Assembly (NCBI GenBank): GCA_019915135.1
Contig: JAHLMK010000007.1
Span: 1,426,001 to 1,490,000 of the forward strand
Direction of reading: 5' to 3'
Source: Strobilurus pachycystidiatus
Lineage: Eukaryota; Basidiomycota; Agaricomycetes; Agaricales; Physalacriaceae
DNA length: 64,000 nucleotides
Shown here: piece by piece, positions 47,501 to 57,713 of the stretch
How positions within the stretch are numbered: position 1 is the stretch's first letter
How the letters are laid out: each line of letters begins with the position of its first letter
The notes under the pieces: model-generated
What the model saw: only the letters and a program-made list of their open reading frames with translations
Told to the model about the DNA's origin: nothing
The model's database searches: none
Program-made: the position numbers and the translations under genes

Positions 47501-48381
47501 AGCGCACGTCAGGCGGCTTGGGCATGATGCATACGGAGGAGTGCGCCGCTTCTTCTTTCCAGGAATGACACAATCATGCCCGCCATTCAAGCAACGTTTG
47601 CACGGATCGGTGTCGGTCTTGAACTCGCATTTGACCTTCAAGTTCTTGCAACGTGCGCAAGCTCGCCTGGAAGAGGTAAGCGAAGCACAATGGCGCTGAC
47701 AGCATACGTGATAACCTACGATTTGACTTTGCCGTTGACGTCCTCTTTACTATCGGCTGCGGCTGGGTCTTCTTCTTCTTCATCTGTGGCAGCAAAGTCT
47801 GTTACACGCTGTCTCTTCGCCTTGGAAGGAAGGGAAGCTTGCGGTACAGAGGAGGAAGAGGGCTGATAGTAAGATGGTTGTGCTGGTGCCGACGCTGCCA
47901 GTGATAGGTCGCTCTGCGTCGTGAATGGTACTGGCGAAGTAGAGAGGTAAGAGCCGATAACTCGGTCAGACCGAGTACTTTCAGGACTGCTGGTAGCAGA
48001 TGAGAGACCAGGGCTAGAGGTGGGGAAGCCAAAAGACGACCCAGAGAGATGAAAATCAGATGCGGGCGACGTCGCAGCTAGCGAGTTTCCGACATTCATA
48101 GTGTGTCCGTACGGGGGGGACGACTGCATTTGATCAGGCACGTAGTGTTGATCTCCAGGCGAGCCTTGAGTGCGATATGAGGCGTAGTTTGCGGTGGATG
48201 AGGGAGGCATCTGAGGGTATCCATTCGCAGGGAAAGGGTGGTTTTGCTGGCTAGCATTGGAGTAGGAGCGCTGGATATTCTGGGCCTCGGCAGGTGGAGA
48301 GGGACCAGGCTCGAGCTGCAGATTACCATGGGCATAGCGGGGAGGGAAGACCCACTGTCCTGTGGGATAGTTTTGGGACAT
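44595..48381 (-). CDS. Zn2Cys6 fungal transcription factor with Fungal_trans domain
   Basis: A nuclear binuclear-zinc-cluster regulator. A Ser/Pro/Gln-rich N-terminus from MSQNYPTGQWVFPPRYAHGN precedes the cluster CARCKNLKVKCEFKTDTDPC with KRCLNGGHDC (six Cys, about 47660-47550). A basic KKKRRTPP linker and a coiled coil (LMNQIREQAERISELMSQLD) follow, then the fungal-specific domain. That domain contains GIISISEAEELFQIYFDRMN, VVCAIASRYYTKRPELYDQI, MDINLHLPNTAK and NRTRVWLNCFNLDRSTGSQY. This layout resembles PrtT/acu-15-like regulators, but the regulated pathway cannot be read from sequence. One intron (GCGAGT..., near 45816) looks GC-AG. A start further upstream at 48559 was not chosen because its splice into this frame meets a stop. 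It converges with the dehydrogenase gene (229 nt between stops). Confidence 0.85.
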
Positions 48382-49429
48382 GATGGCAGCAATCACACCA
48401 GCGGATGTCGTAAAGGAACCGGGCTAGTATCCTGAGAGCGATCAGAAGTTTGGGCGGCGCGAATTTAGGCAAGAATGTACCTTCAGTTTTGAATGGAGCA
48501 ACGATGCTCGCCCCGACAGCTGGATCAGTGGATGAGTAGACTCGGAGGCTGCCAGACAAGGCGGAGGAGCAGTCGTAATCGTGCCCTCATCGCGTACTCT
48601 AATATCTTATATACAGTCCTTGCAAAGCGGTGTATACGTAAAGGCATTCTTGCTTACCCCTGCTTATCCTCGTGCGCACTTCTGGCCACAATACGGTGGC
48701 TGTACACAAACACCGCCATACATTTACTTCAATGACGCATAGTTCTGCCTCGAGGCTCGTTTTGCGGTGTCAATGTTCTGATTTTACAGAAAAATAGAGA
48801 CATGTAGGACGTTGAGTCCTGAGCGCTTATCGCTCAGCTTTGACCTTTTTACGACCTGAGTATGGATTCAGAGTCTGCAGGCAGTAATTCGAACCCACGA
48901 TGACAACATTTTGACCTTGTCAAGTTGTACGGTTGCAATCGGTGCGATAAGTTTGTTTCTCTTCTAATTGGAGGAAGACTGTCACTTTCATGCTCTCGGT
49001 CGGCATTGAGAGTGGCGGGAGTCGCTTGCATTTCTTTCCCGAGTCTGCGTTCACTGATTCATCACCGGTGCAGGGAGATACGAGCTCAAGTCGTGGGTAG
49101 GAAGTTCACAACAGCCGCGGATACAGGTGAGTACCGCATTGGATACAATAGGTGAAGGGTTCGAGTGTGGGATGCGCGTCGGAGAGGGCGACGTTGTCGA
49201 CGCCGATAACAGATGCGATAGTACCTGCGCAGCCTCTTCCGCGCGGAACTACTTGGCTGCAATACAGTAGTTCTCAGAGTAAGTACCGCGTCGTGTTGTG
49301 AGATGACTCGTCGGCAGACGGAGATAACAACTCCTGATTTCTGATCCGGATCAAGTACGTGGTGGGCAGCCGAATCCAGCCGAATGGTTAGTCATCCCTC
49401 GCTGTTCAGTACCACCACCACCGCAGAGA
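48382..49429. other. divergent intergenic region between transcription factor and BuGZ-like gene
   Basis: This region likely holds both promoters and the 5' UTR of the transcription factor (an upstream ATG at 48559 with a short frame lies here). It contains a perfect 7-bp-stem hairpin CTGAGCG-CTTAT-CGCTCAG at 48819-48837. A GGTTCGAATT on the minus strand near 48890 has no partner A-box, so no tRNA is called. Confidence 0.5.
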
Positions 49430-50907
49430 ATGGCCAAGAAGAAGAATAAGCAGGCATGCGCCTCTCTTCCCCGATGGCTGTCTGCTAACTGCTTGTCTAG
49501 ATCATTCAGCCATGGTGCTGGTACTGCGAACGAGAATTCGAAGACGAAAAAGGTCTGTTTTTTCTTCGTTTTCCCACAGCGACATGGCACTAATTGGAGG
49601 CGGCAGTCTTGATGCAGCACCAAAAGGCTAAGCACTTCAAATGTAACATGTGTCCCCGTCGACTCAACACCGCGGGTGGCCTTGCCGTTCACATCCAGCA
49701 GGTTCACAAACTGGAACCGGACAAGTACGGCTCGAGTCACTTCACTGCACCCGCTGTCGCTGACCTGCTCTTCCAGCCTTCCCCGCATCGACAACGCTCT
49801 TCCGGGCCGCGATGGCTACGAGGTCGAGATATTCGGAATGGAGGGCATCCCTGCCCCCGACGTTGCTGACTACAAGCGCCGCAAAGAGATTGAATTCGGT
49901 CTTGCAGCGGGCTCTATATCGCAGCCCCCGCCCAAACGCGCCAAGACCGAAAACCGACCCATGTCTGAGGCGGAGCTCAAGGCGGCCCTGGAAGCACACA
50001 AGGCTCTCATGGGTGCCCACAACGCCGAGCCCTCTGCACCCGCAGCCGCCTCTGGTGCTGTCTACGGCGCGCCGCAAACATATGCTACACCGCCGGCCCC
50101 AGTGATGAGTCCGCCAGTGGGCATGATGCCTCCGGGTATCCCGCCTTTCCCGCCTCCGCCAGGCATGATGCCGGGCCAGCCGCCTTTCCCTCCGTTCCCT
50201 GGAATGCCAGGGTTCCCGCCAGGGTAATGTTGTTCACTTTCGTGATTTGGGTCATATTTATGCTTTGCCTTGACAGAGCGCCTCCTCCAGGATTCCCTTT
50301 CATGCCGCCTCCACCAGGAATGTTACCCCCCGGCGGTCTTCCTCCGGGTATGCCAATGCCTCCTGGTATGCCATTACCTCCCGGAATGCCTCTACCACCA
50401 CCAGGCATGCTACCTCCCGGTGGTGTTAGGCCGCCTTTCCCGCCAGCGCCTCCAAGCTTTGTTCCTGCTCAAGGCTCGGCCTCTCCATTCCCACCAGGCC
50501 CACCTCCGAGTGGGTCAGTAACGCCTGCGGCATCGGCGTCAGCTGTACCGACCCCACCACCTCCTACTCCGGCGTCTGCACCCACCAACGCGTCTACTCA
50601 GGCCCCTGCGCCCACACCCGCATCGGCTCCAGTTCCAGTCGAAACGAAGCGGGAACTGGTTCTACCTGTCCCGTCTCTTTCTCAGATCCTTCCGCCTTTC
50701 AAGAAAGAGACCGACTTGAAGTTCAAAGATCCCAATTTTTCACCGGTAAGAGCTCGTTCTCACTTGATGGTAGTGATATTCATCTCTCTACAGGAGGAGC
50801 ACCGCGCATGCAACCCGAAGTACCTTGTTCCTAAATCTACTGATGCTGCTCAGCAGGGCGATGAGCCGAGAGGGAAGAAGCGGGCGCGCGCAGAGGACTT
50901 CCTGTGA
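49430..50907 (+). CDS. BuGZ/ZNF207-type C2H2 zinc-finger protein
   Basis: Homologues bind the Bub3 checkpoint protein and spindle/kinetochore or spliceosome components in the nucleus. ATG 49430 gives MAKKKNKQ, spliced by a likely GC-AG intron (GCATGC...TCTAG) to [17 protein letters not shown]. Then [20 protein letters not shown] and [12 protein letters not shown], i.e. two linked C2H2 fingers in the diagnostic WCWYC-first arrangement, followed by [20 protein letters not shown]. The long remainder is Pro/Gly/Met-rich ([19 protein letters not shown] repeats), ending with a basic [12 protein letters not shown]. The N-terminal 90 residues make the family call strong. A Bub3-binding GLEBS motif was not identified by eye. 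The frame is intact through five introns. Confidence 0.88.
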
Positions 50908-51335
50908 GGAAAGCGCGAGGAGAGAATCAGTCGGTCGTCCTCCACCCACCACCAATTGCTGTGACTCATTCCATCCAGAGGCATGTGCAGTGGTAGGAGG
51001 TTTCCTTTTCTTTTATTTGTTGATTACACTTTCGATTGCATCTCGAGGTGAGCAATATAACTTATGATACTTGGTACGCACGGTTAGTCGTTCCTTTGTC
51101 GATGTCCATGAGGAGGAAGGTAGATATCAAGTCCAAACTGAAGGTTAACTTTGATTGCTCTTGATACGGAAATCGTTCTGCTGGATGCGATGGAACGCGT
51201 TATGTCCAATGGAACGCGAAATGTTCTAGCCTTTAATGTCCGCAAGAAAGTTGTTTGGAAGCAACATGAGATATCCAGTGCAAATGAAATGGGTAGGGGT
51301 ACAACAGTAATAGTACAGAAAGCCAAGTGAAACGG

Positions 51336-52162
51336 TTACATAATTGCTGTGAGCGCTGGCAATGAGCTAGACGGAGAAGTGTATAACGGGTGTGGCCCCC
51401 ACGATAGTGATGTGATCTCCGTTATCCTATGATTCCGAGATTCTAGTAGTGCAGTGTAGTAAGCGATTTGAGCGCGAAGACCGTCGATCTCAGCCATTCT
51501 CCGCATGCGCAGGAACAGGAAGAGTTGAAACAGCACGCAGAAGGTTCCTAGAACAAACGCCACAACAACTACGGAAGGTCAAACACTGGAGACGACTGGA
51601 GCGGACAACATGGCGCACAGTGATTGCGGCAGGGCGCGCGAATGTAGTGCATGTAATGTGGTATGCACGATGGCTCCGGCGTTTGGTACGTCCTGCGAAG
51701 GGGGAATTCCGTGGGGACGCGGCGTGCTGTGCGCATAGTCATGTAGGATAGGACGGCGGCGGTCAGATTGAAGACGACGGCGGTGATGGAAAGGGAGCCA
51801 AAGGGAGTGCACAATAGGTTCGACGACTGTGTGGGTTGATAGTAGTAAGCAAAGGGTATCAACATCGCAGATATGTAGGCGCATATGGTGCCCTGGTTGG
51901 TGGTCAGTCCCGCCACTGAGCCCTAATACGAGGGACGCACATGATATGTGCCCACCAGGGCTATGTTTTCGAGATCTGCGACCTCGTTTCGCAGGCGGTT
52001 TTGGTAGAGAAGGGTGCGCTCATCGCCGAGCTGTTGTTGATGGTCCCCAAAGGCTAGTGCTGTGAGCTGCGTCAGTCCCACCAGCAGCGCCGAAATAGAG
52101 TGCGATCGCCGACCATCATCGTTCGTCGCATTCGACCCGGACGAGGTGCCAACAGAGACCAT
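51336..52162 (-). CDS. small multi-pass membrane protein, hypothetical
   Basis: ATG 52162 starts MVSVGTSSGSNATNDDGRRS, with a helix SISALLVGLTQLTALAFGDH. After a GTACAT...ACCAG intron come TICAYISAMLIPFAYYY and the hydrophobic span GSLSITAVVFNLTAAVLSYM. The last exon has VVVAFVLGTFCVLFQLFLFL followed by MRRMAEIDGLRAQIAYYTAL (coiled) and a stop at 51336. This suggests about three to four membrane segments with a C-terminal helix in the cytosol. The join between the last two exons is ambiguous. No family is recognised. Confidence 0.5.
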
Positions 52163-52706
52163 TAAGGGATCTGGACCGCGATATCAGAGCCGCTTACAGC
52201 AATCGAAAGGTAGACAGACGCCTACAATTGAATAGTGTCTGAGAGACAGTGTGCACGCTCATTGGAGTTGAGCTCTGTCTCACGTCGTGAGCTATGAAGG
52301 AAAGAAATGATGATGATGATGGCAGGAAGAAGGAAGAGTGCTGTTGCAAGTCGATCATCATGGAGTCTTCCGATCAAGGCTGTCAGGAATCAGGATGACG
52401 GTGATGGCGATGAGTGTGTTTTCTGCAGAACGCCATTTGCGGCTACGCGATGACCGGTTTGAACAGAGTTTAAGCTCGCGACGGACAGAAAGACATGTAA
52501 CTTATTAGGACTTAGGTAAATAAATACTCGTAGTCATTGCAGTACTTAGAGTCATTGTTCATTTTCGGCAAACAGAGTCCAGACTCTCTCGTATGAACGC
52601 CGTCCTCTATCTCTTTCTGATGCATGAGATGATAAGGAGGAGAGGTATTGGAAGCACAATCAGAGCCATGAACGCGCTGATCACTATCTTTCCTACAAGT
52701 TGTCGT

Positions 52707-53584
52707 TCATGTAGCCATACCTGAAGACCGACCTCGACAAGTAGGCATATGATTCCCGAGAAAAGGTTCAATAGCCCTGATACACATCTTCAGTATGCGC
52801 GCAAAGACCAAAGATTGCACCAACAATAGCAGACGATACATGTCCAGGACCGTCCCACACCAAATCGACGAGGTATGTCTATATTCGAAGAGATCCAACC
52901 CTCTGTCGGCGCCGCTAAGTTCCGTCTGGAGGCTGCCATCGGCAGGCTACTGATCCTCTCAACGATCAAAACAGAGCTGGCGCAGGCAGCCACATTGAAG
53001 ATGATGGACAGGTACGAAAAGACAAGAAGCACTTGAGTGGCATCCGTCGACGAGGCCAATGCCAGGGCATTGGAAAGTAGAAGGAGAAGGATCGAGGCTA
53101 CAGTAAGTGACGCAGACTAGAATTTCAGAGGATATCAACACCATGGCAACACAAGCAGTCCAAATCATTGCCTCACCAGTACTGTCGCGGCCTGGGCGGT
53201 GGACATCCAAGCGCTTTGTACAGCTTCCACGAGGGGAGGGTTCTTGTCTGGAGGGCGGAAAGATCAGTATTAGACATACTCTGGAACGACGGGGCAAGCT
53301 GAACCTACATGTGAGGTCGCTCATTTGGCCTCCGACTGGGGACACTGACTTGAAGGTGTCTGGCATTGGCAAATGTTCTACTATGCATCATTGGGTAAAT
53401 GACAGAACAAGCTGAGAAGTGGGTAGTACGAACCGTCTTGTCGACGTGCGCGCTCAAAGTCGTCAAAGGGACTCCGATGGCCTTGGCCGTCCGAATGGTG
53501 AGAATACCGAGCGTCAGTAGTCCTGGCGCCGGTACTGACCCTCAGAGCACGCAAAGGCGCCAAATTCTTCTCAATAGAGGTCAT
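52707..53584 (-). CDS. second small membrane protein, hypothetical
   Basis: Minus-strand coding pieces: ATG 53583 MTSIEKNLAPLRALR; a hydrophobic LLTLGILTIRTAKAIGVPLT; and, after less certain joins, TVASILLLLLSNALALASST then TQVLLVFSYLSIIFNVAACA and SSVLIVERISSLPMAASRRN. The order of membrane helices resembles the neighbouring gene at 51336-52162, and both lie on the same strand about 540 nt apart, so they may be diverged relatives. Exon joins around 53300 and 52860 are not resolved. Confidence 0.4.
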
Positions 53585-53956
53585 GGTGGTACGTGGAGAG
53601 GTAAGGTAAGTGTTGTTATGACCTAGGACTCCATGAATACCACCCTTATAAGTACATAGTGGGGCTTAGTTCAACGTGCGCTGGCCTGCAGGTTATTTCG
53701 CATCCGTCAATTTCGCTAGTCCAAGAAGAGATTTCAAGTGCTAGTCTATATCGTAAGACTCACCCTAAACACAAAAATGCAAAACATCGCCACAAAGGGC
53801 CAGGTCGTGCATGCGCGCGTCGGTGCTGGCAGAAGCACAATTCCACGAGTTTTCCTCGTGCTTGTGGCCACCAATACCGACATCGAGATTCCATCTTTCA
53901 ATGAAGCCATCTTATCCCGCGATGCTCGTGGGTATCTTTAATTGCGGCGATTGTCA

Positions 53957-54697
53957 CTCATTGGTAGGGGCTTCATAGTCTGGATTCCACCGCACCTTCA
54001 TTATCCGAGCCTTGAGGCAAGTGTGATGCTGACTCCTGAGGCCTGAGGCCTGAGGAGCTCCCTGGAGATACCACCACTTCGGACATGATTGCCTGGGCAG
54101 GATCTTCATGAGGGCTATCGGGCACTCGTCGCCGGAAGTAATGAAGAGGCGATGCGAGTCTTGATACACCAGGCAGTGAGCAGTCAGTTGATGGTCTAGC
54201 GCACCTCCAGCATGTAATACAGAGCGCGTAGAATTGACGAAGTGGAGATTACAGATGGGAGTTCCCTGAGATGGTGCGGTATCATTCAGGCCAAGTAGAG
54301 AGCAAGAGAAGCACGACCAGACTAGATGGCTATCCCGAGCGTTTGCGGAGGCTCGTTGACGATTGTTCATGTAGGCTCCAGACTGAACAGTGAAGACTCA
54401 GAAGAGCCGATTAACAACGGCGGCGGGGTCGGTGTGCCGAGAGTGTGCCGAGACTCTTACGATGACTGGCGGCATGATGTATTTGCCTTCACGCGTCTCC
54501 CATTTCTGAGTCTTCATCTTTGTGAAACTGACGCACTGTTTACCCAGTAATGGGATCCCGTCTTCTACTGATATATAAGCACGATGCTTACACACTCCAT
54601 GAATCGGAGGGTATATAATCCACTGGCGTGCCTTCCTATCTTCAATCCATAACTTGTGCTCCCAACTTGAAATGTCTTTCCACGATATGTATCTCAA
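53957..54697 (-). CDS. hypothetical protein, two exons (start uncertain)
   Basis: The exon from 54697 carries WIIYPPIHGVCKHRAYISVE then DGIPLLGKQCVSFTKMKTQK and REGKYIMPPVI. It is spliced by GTAAGA...TTCAG (about 54466-54388) in frame to SGAYMNNRQRASANARDSHL, VWSCFSCSLLGLND, GALDHQLTAHCLVYQDSHRL and FITSGDECPIALMKI. It ends near NPDYEAPTNE at 53957. No ATG is present at the start of the first block, so an upstream exon is missing or the start is further 5'. It overlaps the first exon of the aldo-keto reductase gene on the other strand. Domain unknown; the even, codon-like composition supports a real gene. Confidence 0.5.
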
Positions 54698-56161
54698 GCA
54701 CTGCCAAACTCAACACTGGTGCCCCCATGCCCATGATTGGTATGCTTGCTCTTCCCCCCACGAAACTCGATGTGTCTGACATGCGCCAGGAATGGGTGCA
54801 TGGACCGGTTTTAATTTAGATCCAGAAGCTATGTCTGCCGCCCGGTATTGGCTCGCGACTGCTATCAAAGTACGTTCCATCAACGACCGAAAGTATTCAA
54901 GCCTGAACTTGCTGTGCACTTAGGCTGGGTATCGTCATATCGACACATCACTCATCTACCGTATGTCCGCGTCCAATCATCCACCTTATATTACATGTAA
55001 CTACTACTTTCGAAGAGACCGAACGTTCCGCTGGCGCTGCCATAAAGGTCTCTGGCATCCCAAGGAGTGAAATATTCATCACCACTAAGTTTCCGTACGT
55101 CCAGCTTCTTACAGCTCACACGTGAGACAAGGATTCTGACGCGCAACGCCATATAGATGGTATGGTCACGGACGCGTCAGGGAGTGTTGTGAGGAAAGTT
55201 TGGAAGGTCTTGGTACCGATTATGTCGACATGGTGCGACCTGGAATCGTTTATTTTCGTTGAGGCTAATCACAGGAAGCAGTACCTGATGCACTGGCCTC
55301 AACACGTCGTATACGAAGGTGGGTTGCTTCCTGTCTAAGTTCGCTGGGCCCAGGCCTCATGCTTCGCTAGAGGGAGATCCGTTCCCAAAAAAATCCAGAC
55401 GGCACACTGCGTACCACGGAATAAGTCACCTTCCCACAGTCGTATGCGGTTCTAGAAAGTCTTCTCGAAACTGGCAGATGCAAGGCAATTGGTGTCAGCA
55501 ACTTTTCAATCAAGACGTAGGTAGCTCAGTCGATGAATTCGGCATTGTCAGCTCACCCGTCTTCCTATTTGTAGTCTCGAGGAGCTGTTCAGGACGTGCA
55601 AAGTGACTCCTGCAGCCTGAGTCAACCAAGTCGAGTAAGTAAACTGAACATCAAGCTTCCTTCGTACTCGCACTCAATCCCCCAGACTACACCCGTATCT
55701 AGTTCAAGAAGAACTCGTACAGTATTGTCAGGCAAAGGGCATTGTCGTCGTCGCGTATGATCCCACTGGTAAGCGTTCGTCCCAATTTGAGTATCTTGGA
55801 TCTCAAACATTCCCTACAGGCCAATCCAAAGTCCGCCAGGACCCCGTCATCGGCGAGGTCGCCACCAAGTATAACGCGACGCCCACCCAAGTCATCCTCG
55901 CGTGGCGTCTCGCTCGTGGTGTCGCCGTTATTCCAAAAAGTGCCGATGAGGGTCGGCAGATAGAGAATATGAAGGTAGGTTTTGCTGAAACGCCACGAAA
56001 ATGAAATGCGCTGTTGACATTCACCCAGTTACCCATCATTGAACCGGCCGATGTGAAGAAGATCAGTGCCTTGGATAGAAACGACAGGCTTAGCAACAAG
56101 GAGTGGGAGGTCAACGGAAACATGTGGGGGTGGACATACAAGCAGCTGGGATGGGAGTAGC
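54628..56161 (+). pseudogene. aldo-keto reductase with frame lesions
   Basis: NADPH-dependent carbonyl reductase family. From ATG 54628: NTGAPMPMIGMGAWTGFNLD, AGYRHIDTSLIYR (catalytic Asp and Tyr region), SEIFITTKF, GTDYVDMYLMHWPQHV (His), LESLLETGRCKAIGVSNFSI, and YLVQEELVQYCQAKGIVVVA then TPTQVILAWRLARGVAVIPK (cofactor region), ending KQLGWE at 56159. Three lesions are visible. First, a run of seven A's at 55387-55393 puts the next block out of frame. Second, a TAA at about 55421 falls in the frame of that block. Third, a TGA falls between AA and VNQVE near 55619. Either a recent pseudogene or sequence errors. Confidence 0.75.
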
Positions 56162-56456
56162 GCCCCACTCCAGTTATCGAATGGACTGACAATAATACAA
56201 TGTCATTCAATTGTGGGCAAACTTGACTCGATCGTTAGCGAGTATGAATAAATAATAAGAGCACAGCTAGCGAAAGCAGGTTCCCGTAATATCTTGAACG
56301 ACTAAATACTACTCCCCGAAAGGTTACGATACGAAGAGCACAGTGTGGGCTGTTAAGACTACTACAAAGGTAGTAGGGCACCACGGCGATAGCGCCAGGG
56401 AATATAAGAAGTGTCAATAAAACGGGTGGGAGGAGGGAGCACAATTCATAAATAAT
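56162..56456. other. intergenic between convergent genes
   Basis: Short spacer between the reductase (+) and the membrane protein gene (-). Nothing recognisable was seen. Confidence 0.4.
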
Positions 56457-57713
56457 CTAGCGAGAGTGGGGTGTGGTCGGGGGGGAGTCACTCAGGTCAG
56501 CATTGCTGGAGGCCGAGTAAGAAGTGGCGGTCTGCACAGAAGCACGCAGATTCCGGTCGACATCGCCATTACTGACATTCAAGGCGGCAATCAAAGACTG
56601 AATGGCCCTGTCATTCTTGCTGTCGACGCTCGCTTCCTGGGGGTACGACGGCTTATCGTCGAAGGGATTGGGGTCGACTGCCCGTCCTTTTCCTTTATCG
56701 ACGCGCGCGGCGGGGAGTGGTGGGGCGATATAGGTCGACCGTTCCTGCGCACTGAAGAAGGGATTGCTGGCGCTCTTCCGGCGCTCCGTTGGGTGCTCAA
56801 ATGGATTTTCGGAACCCACAATCTCTGCAGTCTGTCCATCAAAGTCGAGGACTTCAGCAGATTCCCAGCGGTGGTTATCGGAGGATGTGAGAGCGGGAGT
56901 GGGCCTGGCCATGTCCAAAGACGGAGGTATGGTGGATTTTAGTGACAAGAAGGAGTTGTTGGCGCTGCTTGCATAAGGCACTGCAGGATCCTGTCGACCG
57001 GCGAAAGGTCTGTCAGATTGGGACATGTCAGACGAAGCTAGTTCCTGAGCAAGGTTCGCGTGGTATTGAGAGAATGGGTGTGGGTCCAAATCAAAGACCG
57101 GAAGCTCCTCTGAAGAGAGACGGTGTGTGTACATAGTTCGTACGCTGGGGGTGGATTTCTTGAACATGGTGAGCTTTTCCATGGGATCAAGGATATGGCC
57201 GTCGGCCTCCTTCATCTGGTGTCCATCCCAAACATCTCCTCCTTTGCTTTCTGGCAGCTTGTTCCAGTTTTCCATACGGGAGCGGGAACGGGCATGATCG
57301 CCCTGGGCATTGCGGCTGTTGGCCGAACCGGAGTTGCTTCGCTTGTAGAGCCATACCCCGACGAGAATGAGGAGGGCGGCGCCGGCGAAGGCGCCAACGC
57401 ACGCTGCAATGACGGTGCCCATGGAGATGCTTTCTTTGCCGCTGGAGGTGGAAGTAGCGGCAGAGGCGGTGGGGAGTGCAGCAGCCTCGAAGGAGGACGT
57501 GGGTGATCCAACGACAGTGGTCATCACGACGAACGGGTCACTGTCCGTGGCGGAATGGACGGTGCCAGTAGCGCTGGCCATAGCAAGACCAGTGCTTGTT
57601 GAAACGTCGTCGAGAGTGACCCCGGCGCTGTTGATGCCGTCCACAGTGGGCGCAGCAAATGTGCCGGTGTCTGCGCGTCGCATGGCATGACGCGGAATAA
57701 TGTGTGCAACCAT
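56457..57713 (-). CDS. single-pass membrane protein with Ser/Thr-rich ectodomain
   Basis: A single uninterrupted frame of 418 codons from ATG 57713 (MVAHIIPRHAMRRADTG). The first about 95 residues are Ser/Thr/Ala-rich (e.g. DDVSTSTGLAMASATGTVHS) and could be O-glycosylated. A transmembrane helix follows at about residues 97-123 (GTVIAACVGAFAGAALLILV then GVWLY), bounded by KRSNSGS. The cytosolic tail is long, disordered and Ser/Pro-rich, with ENPFEHPTERRKSASNPFFS. Its NPF motifs could recruit EH-domain endocytic proteins. This ecto-TM-tail layout is common among agaricomycete surface proteins of unknown function. No clear cleavable signal peptide is visible. Confidence 0.75.
   Translation of the reverse strand: MVAHIIPRHAMRRADTGTFAAPTVDGINSAGVTLDDVSTSTGLAMASATGTVHSATDSDPFVVMTTVVGSPTSSFEAAALPTASAATSTSSGKESISMGTVIAACVGAFAGAALLILVGVWLYKRSNSGSANSRNAQGDHARSRSRMENWNKLPESKGGDVWDGHQMKEADGHILDPMEKLTMFKKSTPSVRTMYTHRLSSEELPVFDLDPHPFSQYHANLAQELASSDMSQSDRPFAGRQDPAVPYASSANNSFLSLKSTIPPSLDMARPTPALTSSDNHRWESAEVLDFDGQTAEIVGSENPFEHPTERRKSASNPFFSAQERSTYIAPPLPAARVDKGKGRAVDPNPFDDKPSYPQEASVDSKNDRAIQSLIAALNVSNGDVDRNLRASVQTATSYSASSNADLSDSPPTTPHSR

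Noticed and set aside
48396..48559. Upstream start MSGSLRVYSSTDPAVG for the transcription factor
   Set aside because: The apparent GTACAT...CTCAG intron joins it to a stop codon. It may be a 5' leader peptide or UTR, so ATG 48381 was used.
48819..48900. tRNA or terminator around the hairpin and GGTTCGAATT
   Set aside because: No A-box at a suitable distance, and rho-independent terminators do not apply in a fungal nucleus. Only the hairpin is noted.
57100..57700. Plus-strand Ala/Gly-rich frames
   Set aside because: They mirror the Ser/Thr/Ala-rich coding sequence of the membrane protein on the minus strand.
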